This document shows positions 17,438-26,001 of a DNA stretch of 64,000 nt, one piece after another (positions within the stretch are counted from its first letter, which is position 1; each line of letters begins with the position of its first letter). The DNA comes from Pseudomonas sediminis. GTDB taxonomy: Bacteria; Pseudomonadota; Gammaproteobacteria; Pseudomonadales; Pseudomonadaceae. The notes beneath the pieces were generated by a model. It worked only from the letters and a program-made list of their open reading frames with translations, made no database searches and had not been told where the DNA came from. The translations under genes and the position numbers were made by a program. Where the stretch lies: assembly GCF_002741105.1 (NCBI RefSeq), contig NZ_NIQU01000008.1:177080-241079 (forward strand), written 5' to 3'.

Positions 17438-17484
17438 CCGCCATTTCGATCATTCGCCCGCCGCAGCCAGGAATCCGTATCACG

Positions 17485-18579
17485 ATGAACTCGACTCTGA
17501 ACTACCCCGTCAGCAACGACGGCCCTGTCGCCTCCACAGCCACTGAACTCGCCGCCCAGTCTCAGCGTAAAGGCTGGAAAGTGGTAGCCACTGCCTTGCT
17601 GGCCATGCTGGCCGTTTCGAATACGGCCACGGCCAGCGCAACCGAAGAAGATGAGCCGGCCTACGAGATCACCGATTTCGACTGGGTCGATCAGTCCCGC
17701 TCGCGCGCCGTTCCAGTGCGCCTTTACTGGCCGGCAAACGTACAGCCAGGTGCCAGCGTACCGCTGGTGGTGTTCTCCCATGGCATCGGCGGCTCGCGCA
17801 AAGGCTATAGCTACCTTGGCAAGCACTGGTCGAGCCATGGCGTCGCCAGCCTGCACGTACAGCACGTCGGCAGTGATTCCACGCTGTGGCGAGGCAACCC
17901 GTTCGGCGTGGTGGAGCGCCTGCATGGTGCCGCTCAGGAAAGCGAGGCGATGGCCCGTGCCAGCGACGTGCACTTCGCTCTGGACCAGATGCTTTCAACT
18001 GCAACAGGGCAAATGGGTGCCGCGGTCGATCAACAGCGCATCGTCGTGGCTGGGCACTCCTACGGTGCCAATACCGCCTTGCTCTCAGTAGGCGCGCAGG
18101 TGGTCAGGGAAGGCCAGATCATCAATTACCGCGACCCTCGCTTCGCCGCCGCAGTGATCATTTCGGCCCCGCCGTTCTATGGCGAAAACAACCTGACAGC
18201 GGTGCTCGGCCAGGTCTCGGTACCGACCCTGCATGTGACCGCAACCGATGACGTGATCCAGATTCCAGGCTATCGCTCAGGAGCGGATGATCGCCTGGCG
18301 ATCTACGACGCGGTAGCCAACCCGACCAAGCTGCTGGCGGTATTTCGCGATGGTTCTCACAGCATCTTCACTGATCGCTCGTTCACTGGCGGCCCCTCGC
18401 TCAATGCCAAGACCAAGGCAGCCACGGCCGACCTGAGCCTGGCTTTTCTCGACCTGGTATTCCGCGGCGATGGTGCTGCGCTGACGCAGTGGCAAACCGA
18501 CTGGCAGCCTATCCTTGCCCAGGCGCGTGGCATCGGCAGCACTGCGCTGGCATCCCCGCAGCACGCCGTCACTAACTGA
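17485..18579 (+). CDS. Exported alpha/beta hydrolase (dienelactone hydrolase / PAF-acetylhydrolase-like)
   Basis: A 364-residue alpha/beta hydrolase. After a long N-terminal leader (about residues 30-53 hydrophobic, VVATALLAMLAVSNTATASA), the fold shows the oxyanion region VVFSHGIGGSRKGY, the nucleophile elbow GHSYG, an acid near VTATDDVIQIPG, and the catalytic His in GSHSIF. It probably cleaves esters in the periplasm. The start at 17485 was preferred; the frame is open upstream to 17071 but that part is a shadow of the SDR gene. It lies 47 bp after the SDR stop, so it is likely in the same TetR-controlled unit. Confidence 0.8.
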   Translation: MNSTLNYPVSNDGPVASTATELAAQSQRKGWKVVATALLAMLAVSNTATASATEEDEPAYEITDFDWVDQSRSRAVPVRLYWPANVQPGASVPLVVFSHGIGGSRKGYSYLGKHWSSHGVASLHVQHVGSDSTLWRGNPFGVVERLHGAAQESEAMARASDVHFALDQMLSTATGQMGAAVDQQRIVVAGHSYGANTALLSVGAQVVREGQIINYRDPRFAAAVIISAPPFYGENNLTAVLGQVSVPTLHVTATDDVIQIPGYRSGADDRLAIYDAVANPTKLLAVFRDGSHSIFTDRSFTGGPSLNAKTKAATADLSLAFLDLVFRGDGAALTQWQTDWQPILAQARGIGSTALASPQHAVTN

Positions 18580-18600
18580 TATTGAGCGAGCCATCGCGCG

Positions 18601-18620
18601 GGACGACCTTATCCAACGCG
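18601..18620 (+). repeat. 20-bp exact repeat, copy 2
   Basis: Identical to 14931-14950 (GGACGACCTTATCCAACGCG), 22 bp after the hydrolase stop. Here no intrinsic terminator follows. The segment up to the HAD gene (18580-18655) holds nothing else recognisable. Confidence 0.7.
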
Positions 18621-18655
18621 TCGCCCAGGTGTTTCAGGTGCCGAAACGGGGGCGA

Positions 18656-19249
18656 TCAGCGCAACGCGGCCAGCAACTGCGCGCAATCCTGCGCATGCAG
18701 CTCGGTCAGCTCCGGCCAGGGGTTGTCCGGCAGGTTGACCAGAACGCCGCGCGCGCCTGCGGCCTGGGCGCACTCCAGGTCGAAGCGGTAGTCGCCGACC
18801 ATCACCAGCTCTTGCGGCTTGACCGTCCAACGTTCGGCCAGATGCAGCAGCCCGCCCGGATGCGGTTTGGGCGGTGCCTCGTCGCGACCGAGGATATCGG
18901 CCGTGGCGAAGCAGTCATCCAGGCCGATGGCCTGCAATGTCAGTAACGCCAGCGAGTGAGCGTTACGGGTGAGTATGCCGAGCTGGCAGCCACGCTCGCT
19001 CAGCGCGCGCACCAGGTCGATGGCACCCGGTGCCGGGCGCGAAGCCACTGCCAGTTCGCGCTCGTGCTCCAGCAGCCAGGCATGCTTGGCCGCCGCCTCG
19101 TCTGCCGGCAGCGCCGCCAGGTGATGGAGAATGTCATCCTCCTGGGGAATGCCCAGCGCTCGCTTGATCGCCGGGAAATCATGCACTGCCAGGGTCAGGG
19201 TGCCGTCCATGTCGAACACCCAGTGACGTGCTTCGCGCAGTACCTTCAC
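18656..19249 (-). CDS. HAD-superfamily hydrolase
   Basis: A 197-residue haloacid-dehalogenase-type phosphatase. Motif I is FDMDGTLT, with the nucleophilic Asp near residue 12. The cap region follows, then motif II in LGILTRNA, Lys in PPKPHPG, and motif IV in MVGDYRFDLECA. It resembles the phosphoglycolate-phosphatase/beta-phosphoglucomutase-like group. The proposed start is a GTG at 19249, which overlaps the tesB stop as GTGA and has GAGG 7 nt upstream; a TTG two codons earlier is less well placed. It is last gene of a four-gene overlapping operon. The substrate is unknown. Confidence 0.85.
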   Translation of the reverse strand: MKVLREARHWVFDMDGTLTLAVHDFPAIKRALGIPQEDDILHHLAALPADEAAAKHAWLLEHERELAVASRPAPGAIDLVRALSERGCQLGILTRNAHSLALLTLQAIGLDDCFATADILGRDEAPPKPHPGGLLHLAERWTVKPQELVMVGDYRFDLECAQAAGARGVLVNLPDNPWPELTELHAQDCAQLLAALR

Positions 19250-20115
19250 TTCCAATCCTCACGCACACGAGTCAGGCCTTCCTGGGCTGCCGAGGCCACC
19301 AGCTCGCCCTGGCGGTTGTAGATGCTGGCGCGGGAGAAACCACGGGCATTGCCAGCCCAGGGGCTGTCCATGGCGTACAGCAGCCAATCGTCCATGCGCA
19401 GGTTGCGGTGGAACCACAGCGAGTGGTCAAGGCTCGCCACCTGCATGAATTTCTGGAACACCGACACGCCGTGGGGCTGCATCGAGGTGGTCAGCAGATT
19501 GAAGTCACTGGCGTAAGCCAGCAGGTACTTGTGCAGTTGCGGGTCGTCCGGCAGCTCGCCGGCCGCGCGGAACCACACGTACTTGACCGGTTCGCAGGGC
19601 TGCGGGGCAAAGGGGTTGATCAGGGTGACCGGGCGGATCTCGATCGGCTTGTCGCTGGTCAACCGCTCACGCATGCGCTCGGGAATCATCGGCGCAACCA
19701 TGCGCGCCAGCTCGGTTTCCGACTTCAGGTCCTCGGGGCCGGGGACGTCCGGCATCTGGTTCTGATGGTGAAAACCTTCCTCGTCGTACTGGAAGGACGC
19801 ACTGCAGAAGAAGATTGGCTGGCCCTTCTGCACCGCCACCACGCGGCGGGTGCTGAAACTGCCGCCATCGCGGGTGCGCTCGACCTGATAGACCACCGGC
19901 AGGCTGGCATCGCCCGGGCGCAGGAAGTAGCCGTGCATGGAGTGCACATGGCGCGCCTCCTCGACCGTCTGGCTGGCGGCGGAAATGCATTGGCCGAGCA
20001 CCTGGCCGCCGAACAGCTGGCGAAAACCGAGATCCTGGCTGCGGCCACGGAACAGGTTTTCCTCGATCTGCTCCAGGCTCAGCAGCGCGACCAGATCGTC
20101 GAGTACCTGGGTCAT
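19246..20115 (-). CDS. tesB: Acyl-CoA thioesterase II
   Basis: A 289-residue double-hotdog thioesterase hydrolysing acyl-CoA to free acid and CoA. The family landmarks are present: LFGGQVLGQCISAA near residues 34-47, GYFLRPGD, the SLDHSLWFHR block, and the terminal Gln motif AAQEGLTR. The length equals that of E. coli TesB. Its ATG overlaps the stop of the SagB-like gene (ATGA) and its stop overlaps the HAD start (GTGA), so it is translated as part of a coupled operon. Confidence 0.93.
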   Translation of the reverse strand: MTQVLDDLVALLSLEQIEENLFRGRSQDLGFRQLFGGQVLGQCISAASQTVEEARHVHSMHGYFLRPGDASLPVVYQVERTRDGGSFSTRRVVAVQKGQPIFFCSASFQYDEEGFHHQNQMPDVPGPEDLKSETELARMVAPMIPERMRERLTSDKPIEIRPVTLINPFAPQPCEPVKYVWFRAAGELPDDPQLHKYLLAYASDFNLLTTSMQPHGVSVFQKFMQVASLDHSLWFHRNLRMDDWLLYAMDSPWAGNARGFSRASIYNRQGELVASAAQEGLTRVREDWK

Positions 20116-21719
20116 GGAGTCTCTCCTTGTGCAGGGGTTGGTAATCGCGGTTGGGAATAGGCCGGCAGGGACGTCAGGCGTTCATCCCAGACGGCGCGGC
20201 CAAGAGTGAAATGGTAAAGACTTTGCCAGCCGCTGTCGGCATCGCCGAGCAATTCCCGCAAAGCGTCGTCGAAATAACAACCGATGCCAGTGCCGGAAAG
20301 CCCCGCCGCCTCGGCCTCCAGGTACAGCAACTGACCGATCTGGCCACATTCCCAGTAGAGCCTGGGATAACGCCAATTGCCATTGGCAACGGCGCGCTCC
20401 ACTCGCGCCAGCATGGCCAAGGCCACGCAGCCGTCGGCAGCGATGTCCTGGCCGCAACTGAGAAAGCCCGCCAGACCACGGGCATCGCCTTCGAGCAGAC
20501 GATATAGCGGCAGGTCATCATCCACCCGCTGCCACAGATAACCCTCGCGCAGTGGCTGAACACCGCTGCCGCTGCGATCCAGCCAGTACAAACCGGGCTC
20601 CAAGCCCTGCACACGATGGACGAACAGCAGCAGGTCGATCTCGCTCGGCTCACCGGTCACGGCGAACGGCACTGGCGATTGCGCCGGCATCAGGCGGCGC
20701 AGCCAGGCCAGCAACAGTGCAGCCTGAATACCGCTGCGGCCATCCATACTCTGCGCGCTGCGTCGGCGATGCAGGATCGGCCTGAGCGGCAAACCAGGGT
20801 TGTCATTGTGAACGCCAGCAGCATCTACGCTCCACTCGGCGCGGCGCCGCGCTGGCGCACGGCATAGCCCATGCACACGCTGCAGTTCGGGCCAGTGGCG
20901 ATAGTCACGTGACAAGCGATTGGGCGCACCGCTCCGATCAAGCTGCGTCAGTGCCGTCAGTAGAGTCTCGGGCAGCGCGAACTCCATCGCCTGCGCCGGA
21001 CCGATCCACAGCAGACAGTCGCCGTGTTCGGCCTCATGAAAGCGCTCATCATCCAGCCCAAACAGACCGTCCAGACGTGCTTCAGCCACACCTTGCAGCA
21101 TGCGCACCTGCCAGCCCTGTACACCGGCGGCGATGGCCAGCGCCGCCAGGGCGTGCCCCAGGTCGTGCTGGCAATAGCGGTAGGCGCGTTCGCCGTACTT
21201 CCAGGCTTCGCGCCAGGCGATGCTGCTCAGGCCGAGGAGAAAACCACCGGGTGGCAGGCAGTCGGCAAGCTGCCGGCCGAGCGGTGGCGGCAGCTCGCTA
21301 CGCACCTCCAGAGCATGGACATCCGGCGCGTAATGGGCCAACACCCCGTCATCCTCGACAGCGCCAGGCGGCAGCAACAGGTAGGCCTCGGTCGGGTGCA
21401 GATTGCCGGACGACGGATTGACCCGCAGCGCCCAGCGACTGCCGCCAGCCTCCTTCCAGGCGGAAATGGCCAGGCTGTCGTACAGCAGTTGCGAGATGCT
21501 GGCGTGACTCAGTGGCGCGGGCGATGTCTGCGGCCCGGCGAAAGCCGTGTTGTACGCCGGCCCCTCTTCCAGCGGGCGGTGGCACAGCTCGATCAACCGG
21601 GCACCCTCGTAACGGCGAAACGGTGCCGGCTGAGTCGCCCAATCCAGCTGCCCCGGCCCCGGCGCGAAACGCTCGGGGGCGTGTTTGCTGAGCTGGTGAT
21701 AGGCGAGCACGTCGGTCAT
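20112..21719 (-). CDS. SagB-type dehydrogenase with two nitroreductase-like halves
   Basis: A 535-residue FMN-dependent nitroreductase-fold protein of the SagB/ThcOx type. The N-terminal half has the hallmark RVNPSSGNLHPTEAYLL. The C-terminal half repeats a nitroreductase pattern (RRSAQSMDG, YWECGQIGQLLYLEAEAAGL, GTGIGCYFDDALRELLG). SagB proteins oxidise azoline rings in peptide natural products, but no YcaO cyclase or precursor peptide is nearby, so another redox role is likely. Start chosen at 21719 because it overlaps the GNAT stop as ATGA. The stop overlaps the tesB start in the same way. Confidence 0.8.
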   Translation of the reverse strand: MTDVLAYHQLSKHAPERFAPGPGQLDWATQPAPFRRYEGARLIELCHRPLEEGPAYNTAFAGPQTSPAPLSHASISQLLYDSLAISAWKEAGGSRWALRVNPSSGNLHPTEAYLLLPPGAVEDDGVLAHYAPDVHALEVRSELPPPLGRQLADCLPPGGFLLGLSSIAWREAWKYGERAYRYCQHDLGHALAALAIAAGVQGWQVRMLQGVAEARLDGLFGLDDERFHEAEHGDCLLWIGPAQAMEFALPETLLTALTQLDRSGAPNRLSRDYRHWPELQRVHGLCRAPARRRAEWSVDAAGVHNDNPGLPLRPILHRRRSAQSMDGRSGIQAALLLAWLRRLMPAQSPVPFAVTGEPSEIDLLLFVHRVQGLEPGLYWLDRSGSGVQPLREGYLWQRVDDDLPLYRLLEGDARGLAGFLSCGQDIAADGCVALAMLARVERAVANGNWRYPRLYWECGQIGQLLYLEAEAAGLSGTGIGCYFDDALRELLGDADSGWQSLYHFTLGRAVWDERLTSLPAYSQPRLPTPAQGETP

Positions 21720-22276
21720 CGCTGCGCCTCCCACTGCTCACGACGGATGCGGTAAAGCACATGCCGCTGCAAGGGATGCCCCTCCGGCAGGCGCGGGTGG
21801 AGGAAGTCGGCGCTTTCGTCACGCTGCATACCGATGCTGCGCATCACCGCCTGCGACGGCAGGTTGGCCGGTACGGTGAAGCTCAATACCTCATCCAACC
21901 CAAGCTGCTCGAAGGCCACGGCCAGTGAAGCGCGCGCTGCCTCGCTGGCATAGCCCTGACGCCAGTGCGCCCGTGCCAGACGCCAGCCGATTTCCACAGC
22001 TGGCACGAACGGCGCATCGAAGCCGACGTGAGCCAGGCCCGTGACACCGATCACCTCGCCCGTATCGCGCCGCTCCAGCGCCCAGAAGCCAAAGCCGTGC
22101 TGATCGAAATGCGCACGTATGCGCGCCAGCAGTTGTGCGCTCTGCTCGGCGTCCATAGGCGCGGGAAAATGACGCATCACCTCGGCGTCGGCATTGAGTG
22201 CGATCAGCGCCGGCAGGTCACTGTCGCGCCAGGCACGCAGCAAGAGGCGCTCGGTGCAGGTTTCGATCATGGGCAT
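21716..22276 (-). CDS. GNAT-family N-acetyltransferase (RimJ/RimL-like)
   Basis: A 186-residue acetyltransferase of the RimJ/RimL type: ERLLLRAWRDSDLPALIAL at the start, GVTGLAHVGF, EIGWRLARAHWRQGYASEAA (acetyl-CoA-binding strand/loop), and a late LPSQAVMRSIGM block. It transfers acetyl from acetyl-CoA to an amine, often a protein N-terminus or small molecule. The start is ambiguous between ATGs at 22276 and 22270; neither has a strong ribosome site. It is first of a four-gene overlapping operon and is divergent from an HDAC-family deacetylase gene 57 bp away. Confidence 0.85.
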   Translation of the reverse strand: MPMIETCTERLLLRAWRDSDLPALIALNADAEVMRHFPAPMDAEQSAQLLARIRAHFDQHGFGFWALERRDTGEVIGVTGLAHVGFDAPFVPAVEIGWRLARAHWRQGYASEAARASLAVAFEQLGLDEVLSFTVPANLPSQAVMRSIGMQRDESADFLHPRLPEGHPLQRHVLYRIRREQWEAQR

Positions 22277-22333
22277 GGCGATTGTCTCGATTGGCTGCGA
22301 CCATAATGCGTCGATTCGATGAGCGCCCATTGT

Positions 22334-23254
22334 ATGCCGCTACCGTTGGTCTACCACGAGGATTACAGCCCGCCCTTCCCGGCCGGGCATCGTTTCCCCA
22401 TGGAGAAATTCCGCCTGCTGCGCGATCACCTGGTCGATAGCGGCCTGACCACGGATGCTGAGCTGCAGCGTCCCGAGCTGTGCCCGGCAGAGATTCTCGC
22501 CCTGGTCCATTGCCCGGACTATATCGCCCGCTACATGGCTGGCGAGCTGTCCTACGAGGACCAGCGCCGCCTCGGCCTGCCCTGGAGCGATGCTCTGGCC
22601 CGACGCACCGTACGCGCCGTCGGTGGCTCGCTGCTGACCGCCGAACTGGCCCTGCGTCATGGCCTGGCCTGCCATCTGGCTGGCGGCACGCACCATGCGC
22701 ACTACGATTTTCCGTCTGGTTTCTGCATCTTCAACGACTTGGCAGTGATCGCCCGTTACCTGCTCGAAGCCGGCCGCGTGCACCGGGTACTGATCTTCGA
22801 TTGCGACGTGCACCAGGGCGACGGAACCGCACGGCTGCTGGAGAACGAGCCGGACGCGGTTACCGTGTCGCTGCATTGCGAACAGAACTTCCCGGCGCGC
22901 AAGGCGCAGAGCGACTGGGACATCCCCCTGCCTCGCGGCATGGGCGATGAGGATTACCTGAAGGTGGTGGACGACATCCTCAACTACCTGCTGCCAATCT
23001 ACCAACCGGACCTGGTGCTCTACGACGCCGGCGTCGACGTGCACAAGGACGATGCCCTGGGCTACCTGCAACTCACCGACGCCGGCCTTGCCGCGCGTGA
23101 CGAAGCCGTGCTGCAGCATTGTCTGGGCCGCGACATCCCGGTACTGGGTGTGATCGGCGGCGGCTACTCCAAGGACCACACCGCCCTCGCCCGCCGCCAC
23201 GGCATCCTGCATCACAGCGCGGCGAAGGTGTGGGCGGCACGTGGGTTGGGCTAG
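22334..23254 (+). CDS. Histone-deacetylase-family amidohydrolase
   Basis: A 306-residue zinc deacetylase of the HDAC/AcuC/acetylpolyamine amidohydrolase superfamily. The active-site signatures are complete: GGTHHAHYDFPSGFCIFNDL with the tandem His, DCDVHQGDGTA with zinc-binding Asp and His, YDAGVDVHKDD with the second Asp, and GGGYSKD for the Tyr-containing loop. It starts MPLPLVYHEDYSP at 22334. It is divergent from a GNAT operon, so acetyl addition and removal enzymes face each other. The substrate (acetyl-polyamine, acetyl-lysine protein or other) is not known. Confidence 0.9.
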   Translation: MPLPLVYHEDYSPPFPAGHRFPMEKFRLLRDHLVDSGLTTDAELQRPELCPAEILALVHCPDYIARYMAGELSYEDQRRLGLPWSDALARRTVRAVGGSLLTAELALRHGLACHLAGGTHHAHYDFPSGFCIFNDLAVIARYLLEAGRVHRVLIFDCDVHQGDGTARLLENEPDAVTVSLHCEQNFPARKAQSDWDIPLPRGMGDEDYLKVVDDILNYLLPIYQPDLVLYDAGVDVHKDDALGYLQLTDAGLAARDEAVLQHCLGRDIPVLGVIGGGYSKDHTALARRHGILHHSAAKVWAARGLG

Positions 23255-23280
23255 ACGCCCTCCCTACATGCCCCTGACGA

Positions 23281-24414
23281 TCAGCCGGCCTGCACCTTGT
23301 CCAACGCCTGCTCCAGCGTGGCTACGGTGCGGTCGATGTTGCCCAGCTTGTCCAGGCCGAACAGGCCCAGGCGGAAGGTCTGGAAGTCCGCCGGTTCGTC
23401 GCATTGCAGCGGTACGCCAGCGGCGATCTGCAGGCCGATGGCGGCGAACTTGGCGCCGGTCTTGATCTGCGCATCGTCGGTGTAGCAGACCACCACCCCC
23501 GGCGCCTCGAAGCCCTTGGCCGCGACGCTCTTGAAGCCGCGCGCCGCCAGCAGAGCTCGCACCCGGTCACCGAGCTCCTGCTGTTGCTGGCGCACCTTGT
23601 CGAAACCAAGGGTCTTGGCCTCCAACATGGCGTCGCGGAAGCGCGCCAGGGCATCACTGGGCATGGTGGCGTGGTAGGCATGGCCGCCCTGCTCGTAGGC
23701 CTGCATGATCTGCAGCCACTTCTTCAGGTCGCAGGCGAAGCTGCTGCTCTGAGTGGCTTCGACGCGCGCCTGGGCCGCTTCGCTCAGCATCACCAGAGCA
23801 CAGCACGGCGAGGCGCTCCAGCCTTTCTGCGGCGCACTGATCAGCACGTCGATGCCGCAGGCCTGCATGTCCACCCAGAGGGTGCCGGAGGCGATGCAGT
23901 CGAGCACGAGCAGGCCGCCGACGGCGTGCACCGCATCGCTCACCGCACGCAGGTAATCGTCCGGCAGGATCATGCCTGAGGAGGTTTCCACGTGTGGGGC
24001 GAACACCACCTGCGGTTTCTCGGCAGCGATGGTGGCCAGCACTTCGTCCAGCGGCGCCGGGGCGAAGGCGGCCTGCGGGCCTTCAGCGACCGGGCGTGCC
24101 TTGAGTACCTGCGCCGTGGCGGGAATGCGGCCCATATCGAAGATCTGCGTCCAGCGGTAGCTGAACCAGCCGTTGCGGATCACCAGGCACTTCTGGTCGG
24201 TCGCCAACTGCCGCGCCACCGCTTCCATGCCATAGGTGCCGCTACCTGGTACCACCACCACGGCATGGGCGTTGTAGACCTGTTTGAGAGTGGCGGAGAT
24301 ATCGCGCATCACACCCTGGAACGACTGCGACATATGGTTCAGCGAGCGGTCGGTGTAGACCACCGAATATTCGATCAGGCCATCGGGATCGATGTCGGGG
24401 CAGATTTGGGACAT
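23281..24414 (-). CDS. Class V aminotransferase (alanine-glyoxylate / serine-glyoxylate type)
   Basis: A 377-residue PLP-dependent aminotransferase. Visible features are VVVVPGSGTYGMEAVARQL, the substrate-domain segment ETSSGMILPDDYLRAV, the Asp-containing DCIASGTLW, and the PLP lysine in ISAPQKGWSASP. The start was set at 24414, with GGAG 6 nt upstream; the frame is open for 24 further codons without a ribosome site. It probably transfers an amino group to glyoxylate or pyruvate. It is convergent with the deacetylase gene (26-bp gap) and divergent from a flavoprotein gene. Confidence 0.87.
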   Translation of the reverse strand: MSQICPDIDPDGLIEYSVVYTDRSLNHMSQSFQGVMRDISATLKQVYNAHAVVVVPGSGTYGMEAVARQLATDQKCLVIRNGWFSYRWTQIFDMGRIPATAQVLKARPVAEGPQAAFAPAPLDEVLATIAAEKPQVVFAPHVETSSGMILPDDYLRAVSDAVHAVGGLLVLDCIASGTLWVDMQACGIDVLISAPQKGWSASPCCALVMLSEAAQARVEATQSSSFACDLKKWLQIMQAYEQGGHAYHATMPSDALARFRDAMLEAKTLGFDKVRQQQQELGDRVRALLAARGFKSVAAKGFEAPGVVVCYTDDAQIKTGAKFAAIGLQIAAGVPLQCDEPADFQTFRLGLFGLDKLGNIDRTVATLEQALDKVQAG

Positions 24415-24527
24415 AACGGGCTCCAGCCAAAAAGGTTCGACCAGAACCTGCCCGAACCCCGGGCAAATGACAAGGCCGCACGGCACTCGGGTAGAATACG
24501 CAGCCTTTCTCGGACCGTCCTGCCACC

Positions 24528-25766
24528 ATGACCACAGCCTCCAAGCCCAACGCCCATCACGTTGCCATTATCGGCGGCGGCCCTGCCGGGCTGATGGCTG
24601 CCGAAGTGCTGGCGCAAGGCGGCGTGCGCGTGGAGTTGTTCGATGCCATGCCCTCGGTGGGGCGCAAGTTCCTGCTGGCGGGCGTCGGCGGCATGAACAT
24701 CACCCACTCCGAGCCCAAGGAGGCCTTTATCGGCCGCTACGGCGAGCGCCAGGCCGAGGTCGCGACGCTGCTGCACGAGTTCGATGCCGATGCCCTGCGT
24801 GCCTGGATTCATGACCTGGGCATCGACACCTTCGTCGGCACCTCCGGCCGCGTGTTCCCCAGTGACATGAAGGCCGCGCCACTGCTGCGCGCCTGGCTGC
24901 GCCGCCTGCGCGAGCTGGGCGTGGCGATCCACACCCGCAGCCGCTGGCTGGGCTGGAACGAGGACGGCAGCCTGCGTATCGCCGGCCCGGACGGCGAGCA
25001 CGCCCTGGCCGCCGATGCCTGTCTACTGGCGCTGGGGGGTGGCAGTTGGGCGCGACTGGGCTCCGACGGCGCCTGGGTGCCGCTGTTGCAAGCGCGCGGT
25101 ATCGAAGTGGCGGCGTTGAAACCGAGCAACTGCGGTTTCGAGGTCGCCGGCTGGAGCGACTACCTGCGCGAGAAATTCGCCGGCGCGCCACTGAAGAACG
25201 TCGCCCTCAGCCTGGCGGATCAGCCCGCGCGTATCGGCGAGTTCGTGCTAACGGCGGGCGGCATCGAAGGCAGCCTGGTGTACGCCTTTTCCGCCGACAT
25301 CCGTCGCGCCATCGAGGCCGACGGCCAGGCCGTGATCAGCCTCGACCTGCTGCCACAGATGCCACTGGCCAAGCTGCAACAGGCGCTGGCCAAGCCGCGC
25401 GGCAAACACTCAATGGCCAAGCACCTGCATCGCCAGGCCGGGCTCGACGGCGTGAAGGCCGGGCTGCTGCGTGAACTGGCACCTGCTGCTGCCTTTGCCG
25501 AACCGACCGATCTGGCGCCCTGGATCAAGGCGCTGCCGATCACCCTGTTGCGCACCCGGCCGCTGGACGAGGCGATCAGCAGCGCCGGCGGCGTGCCCTT
25601 CGCTGCGCTTGATGACGGTCTGATGCTCAAGGCGCTACCCGGCGTATTCTGCGCCGGGGAAATGCTCGACTGGGAAGCGCCCACCGGCGGCTACCTGCTC
25701 ACCGCCTGCTTCGCCAGTGGCCGGGTCGCGGCGCAGGGCGTACTCGACTGGTTGCATGCCGTGTAG
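24528..25766 (+). CDS. HI0933/BaiN-like FAD-dependent flavoprotein (TIGR03862 type)
   Basis: A 412-residue flavoprotein. It has an N-terminal FAD-binding dinucleotide motif (VAIIGGGPAGLMAAEVL, about residues 11-27), the family signature GRKFLLAGVGGMNITHSE, GRVFPSDMKAAPLLRAWL, and a C-terminal FAD-closing motif, GVFCAGEMLDWEAPTGGYLL. This family (HI0933/YhiN/BaiN) includes poorly characterised oxidoreductases. The ATG at 24528 lies 113 bp from the divergent aminotransferase start. Two palindromic repeats follow its stop. The substrate is unknown. Confidence 0.88.
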   Translation: MTTASKPNAHHVAIIGGGPAGLMAAEVLAQGGVRVELFDAMPSVGRKFLLAGVGGMNITHSEPKEAFIGRYGERQAEVATLLHEFDADALRAWIHDLGIDTFVGTSGRVFPSDMKAAPLLRAWLRRLRELGVAIHTRSRWLGWNEDGSLRIAGPDGEHALAADACLLALGGGSWARLGSDGAWVPLLQARGIEVAALKPSNCGFEVAGWSDYLREKFAGAPLKNVALSLADQPARIGEFVLTAGGIEGSLVYAFSADIRRAIEADGQAVISLDLLPQMPLAKLQQALAKPRGKHSMAKHLHRQAGLDGVKAGLLRELAPAAAFAEPTDLAPWIKALPITLLRTRPLDEAISSAGGVPFAALDDGLMLKALPGVFCAGEMLDWEAPTGGYLLTACFASGRVAAQGVLDWLHAV

Positions 25767-25772
25767 TTGTTT

Positions 25773-25847
25773 GTAGGGTGGGCCGGGCGGCGCTCCGCTT
25801 CAGCCCACCAAGGTTGGTCGCTGTTGGTGGGCTGAAGCCCACCCTAC
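25773..25847. repeat. Palindromic repeat (GTAGGGTGGGC family)
   Basis: Begins GTAGGGTGGGC and ends GCCCACCCTAC, with internal CTTCAGCCCACC and GGTGGGCTGAAG. The modules are shared with 7822-7921. It is located between the flavoprotein and response-regulator genes. Confidence 0.75.
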
Positions 25848-25862
25848 GGACTGGCTAAAGCC

Positions 25863-25914
25863 GTAGTGCGGGTGCAACCCGTCATCTCCGGTTGGCGGGT
25901 TGCACCCGCCCTAC
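25863..25914. repeat. Palindromic repeat with GCGGGTGCAACCC arms
   Basis: GTAGTGCGGGTGCAACCCG pairs imperfectly with CGGGTTGCACCCGCCCTAC. It is adjacent to the preceding repeat and of similar design, but the core sequence differs. Possibly a bidirectional terminator or REP-like element. Confidence 0.65.
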
Positions 25915-26001
25915 GCCTGAAAAATCTGAAACCGCTGTGACGCCGCTTTGCATGCGGCTATGCTCAGTCTCAGCGCCTCTCGACACAGGTAATCTCCCGC
26001 C

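Noticed and set aside
17071..17484. In-frame N-terminal extension of the hydrolase gene
   Set aside because: This part overlaps the SDR gene and would place about 138 unrelated residues before the export leader; the ATG at 17485 opens directly into the leader.
20112..21719. SagB-like gene as evidence of a thiazole/oxazole peptide cluster
   Set aside because: No YcaO cyclase, E1-like protein or precursor peptide is present in the neighbouring 20 kb.
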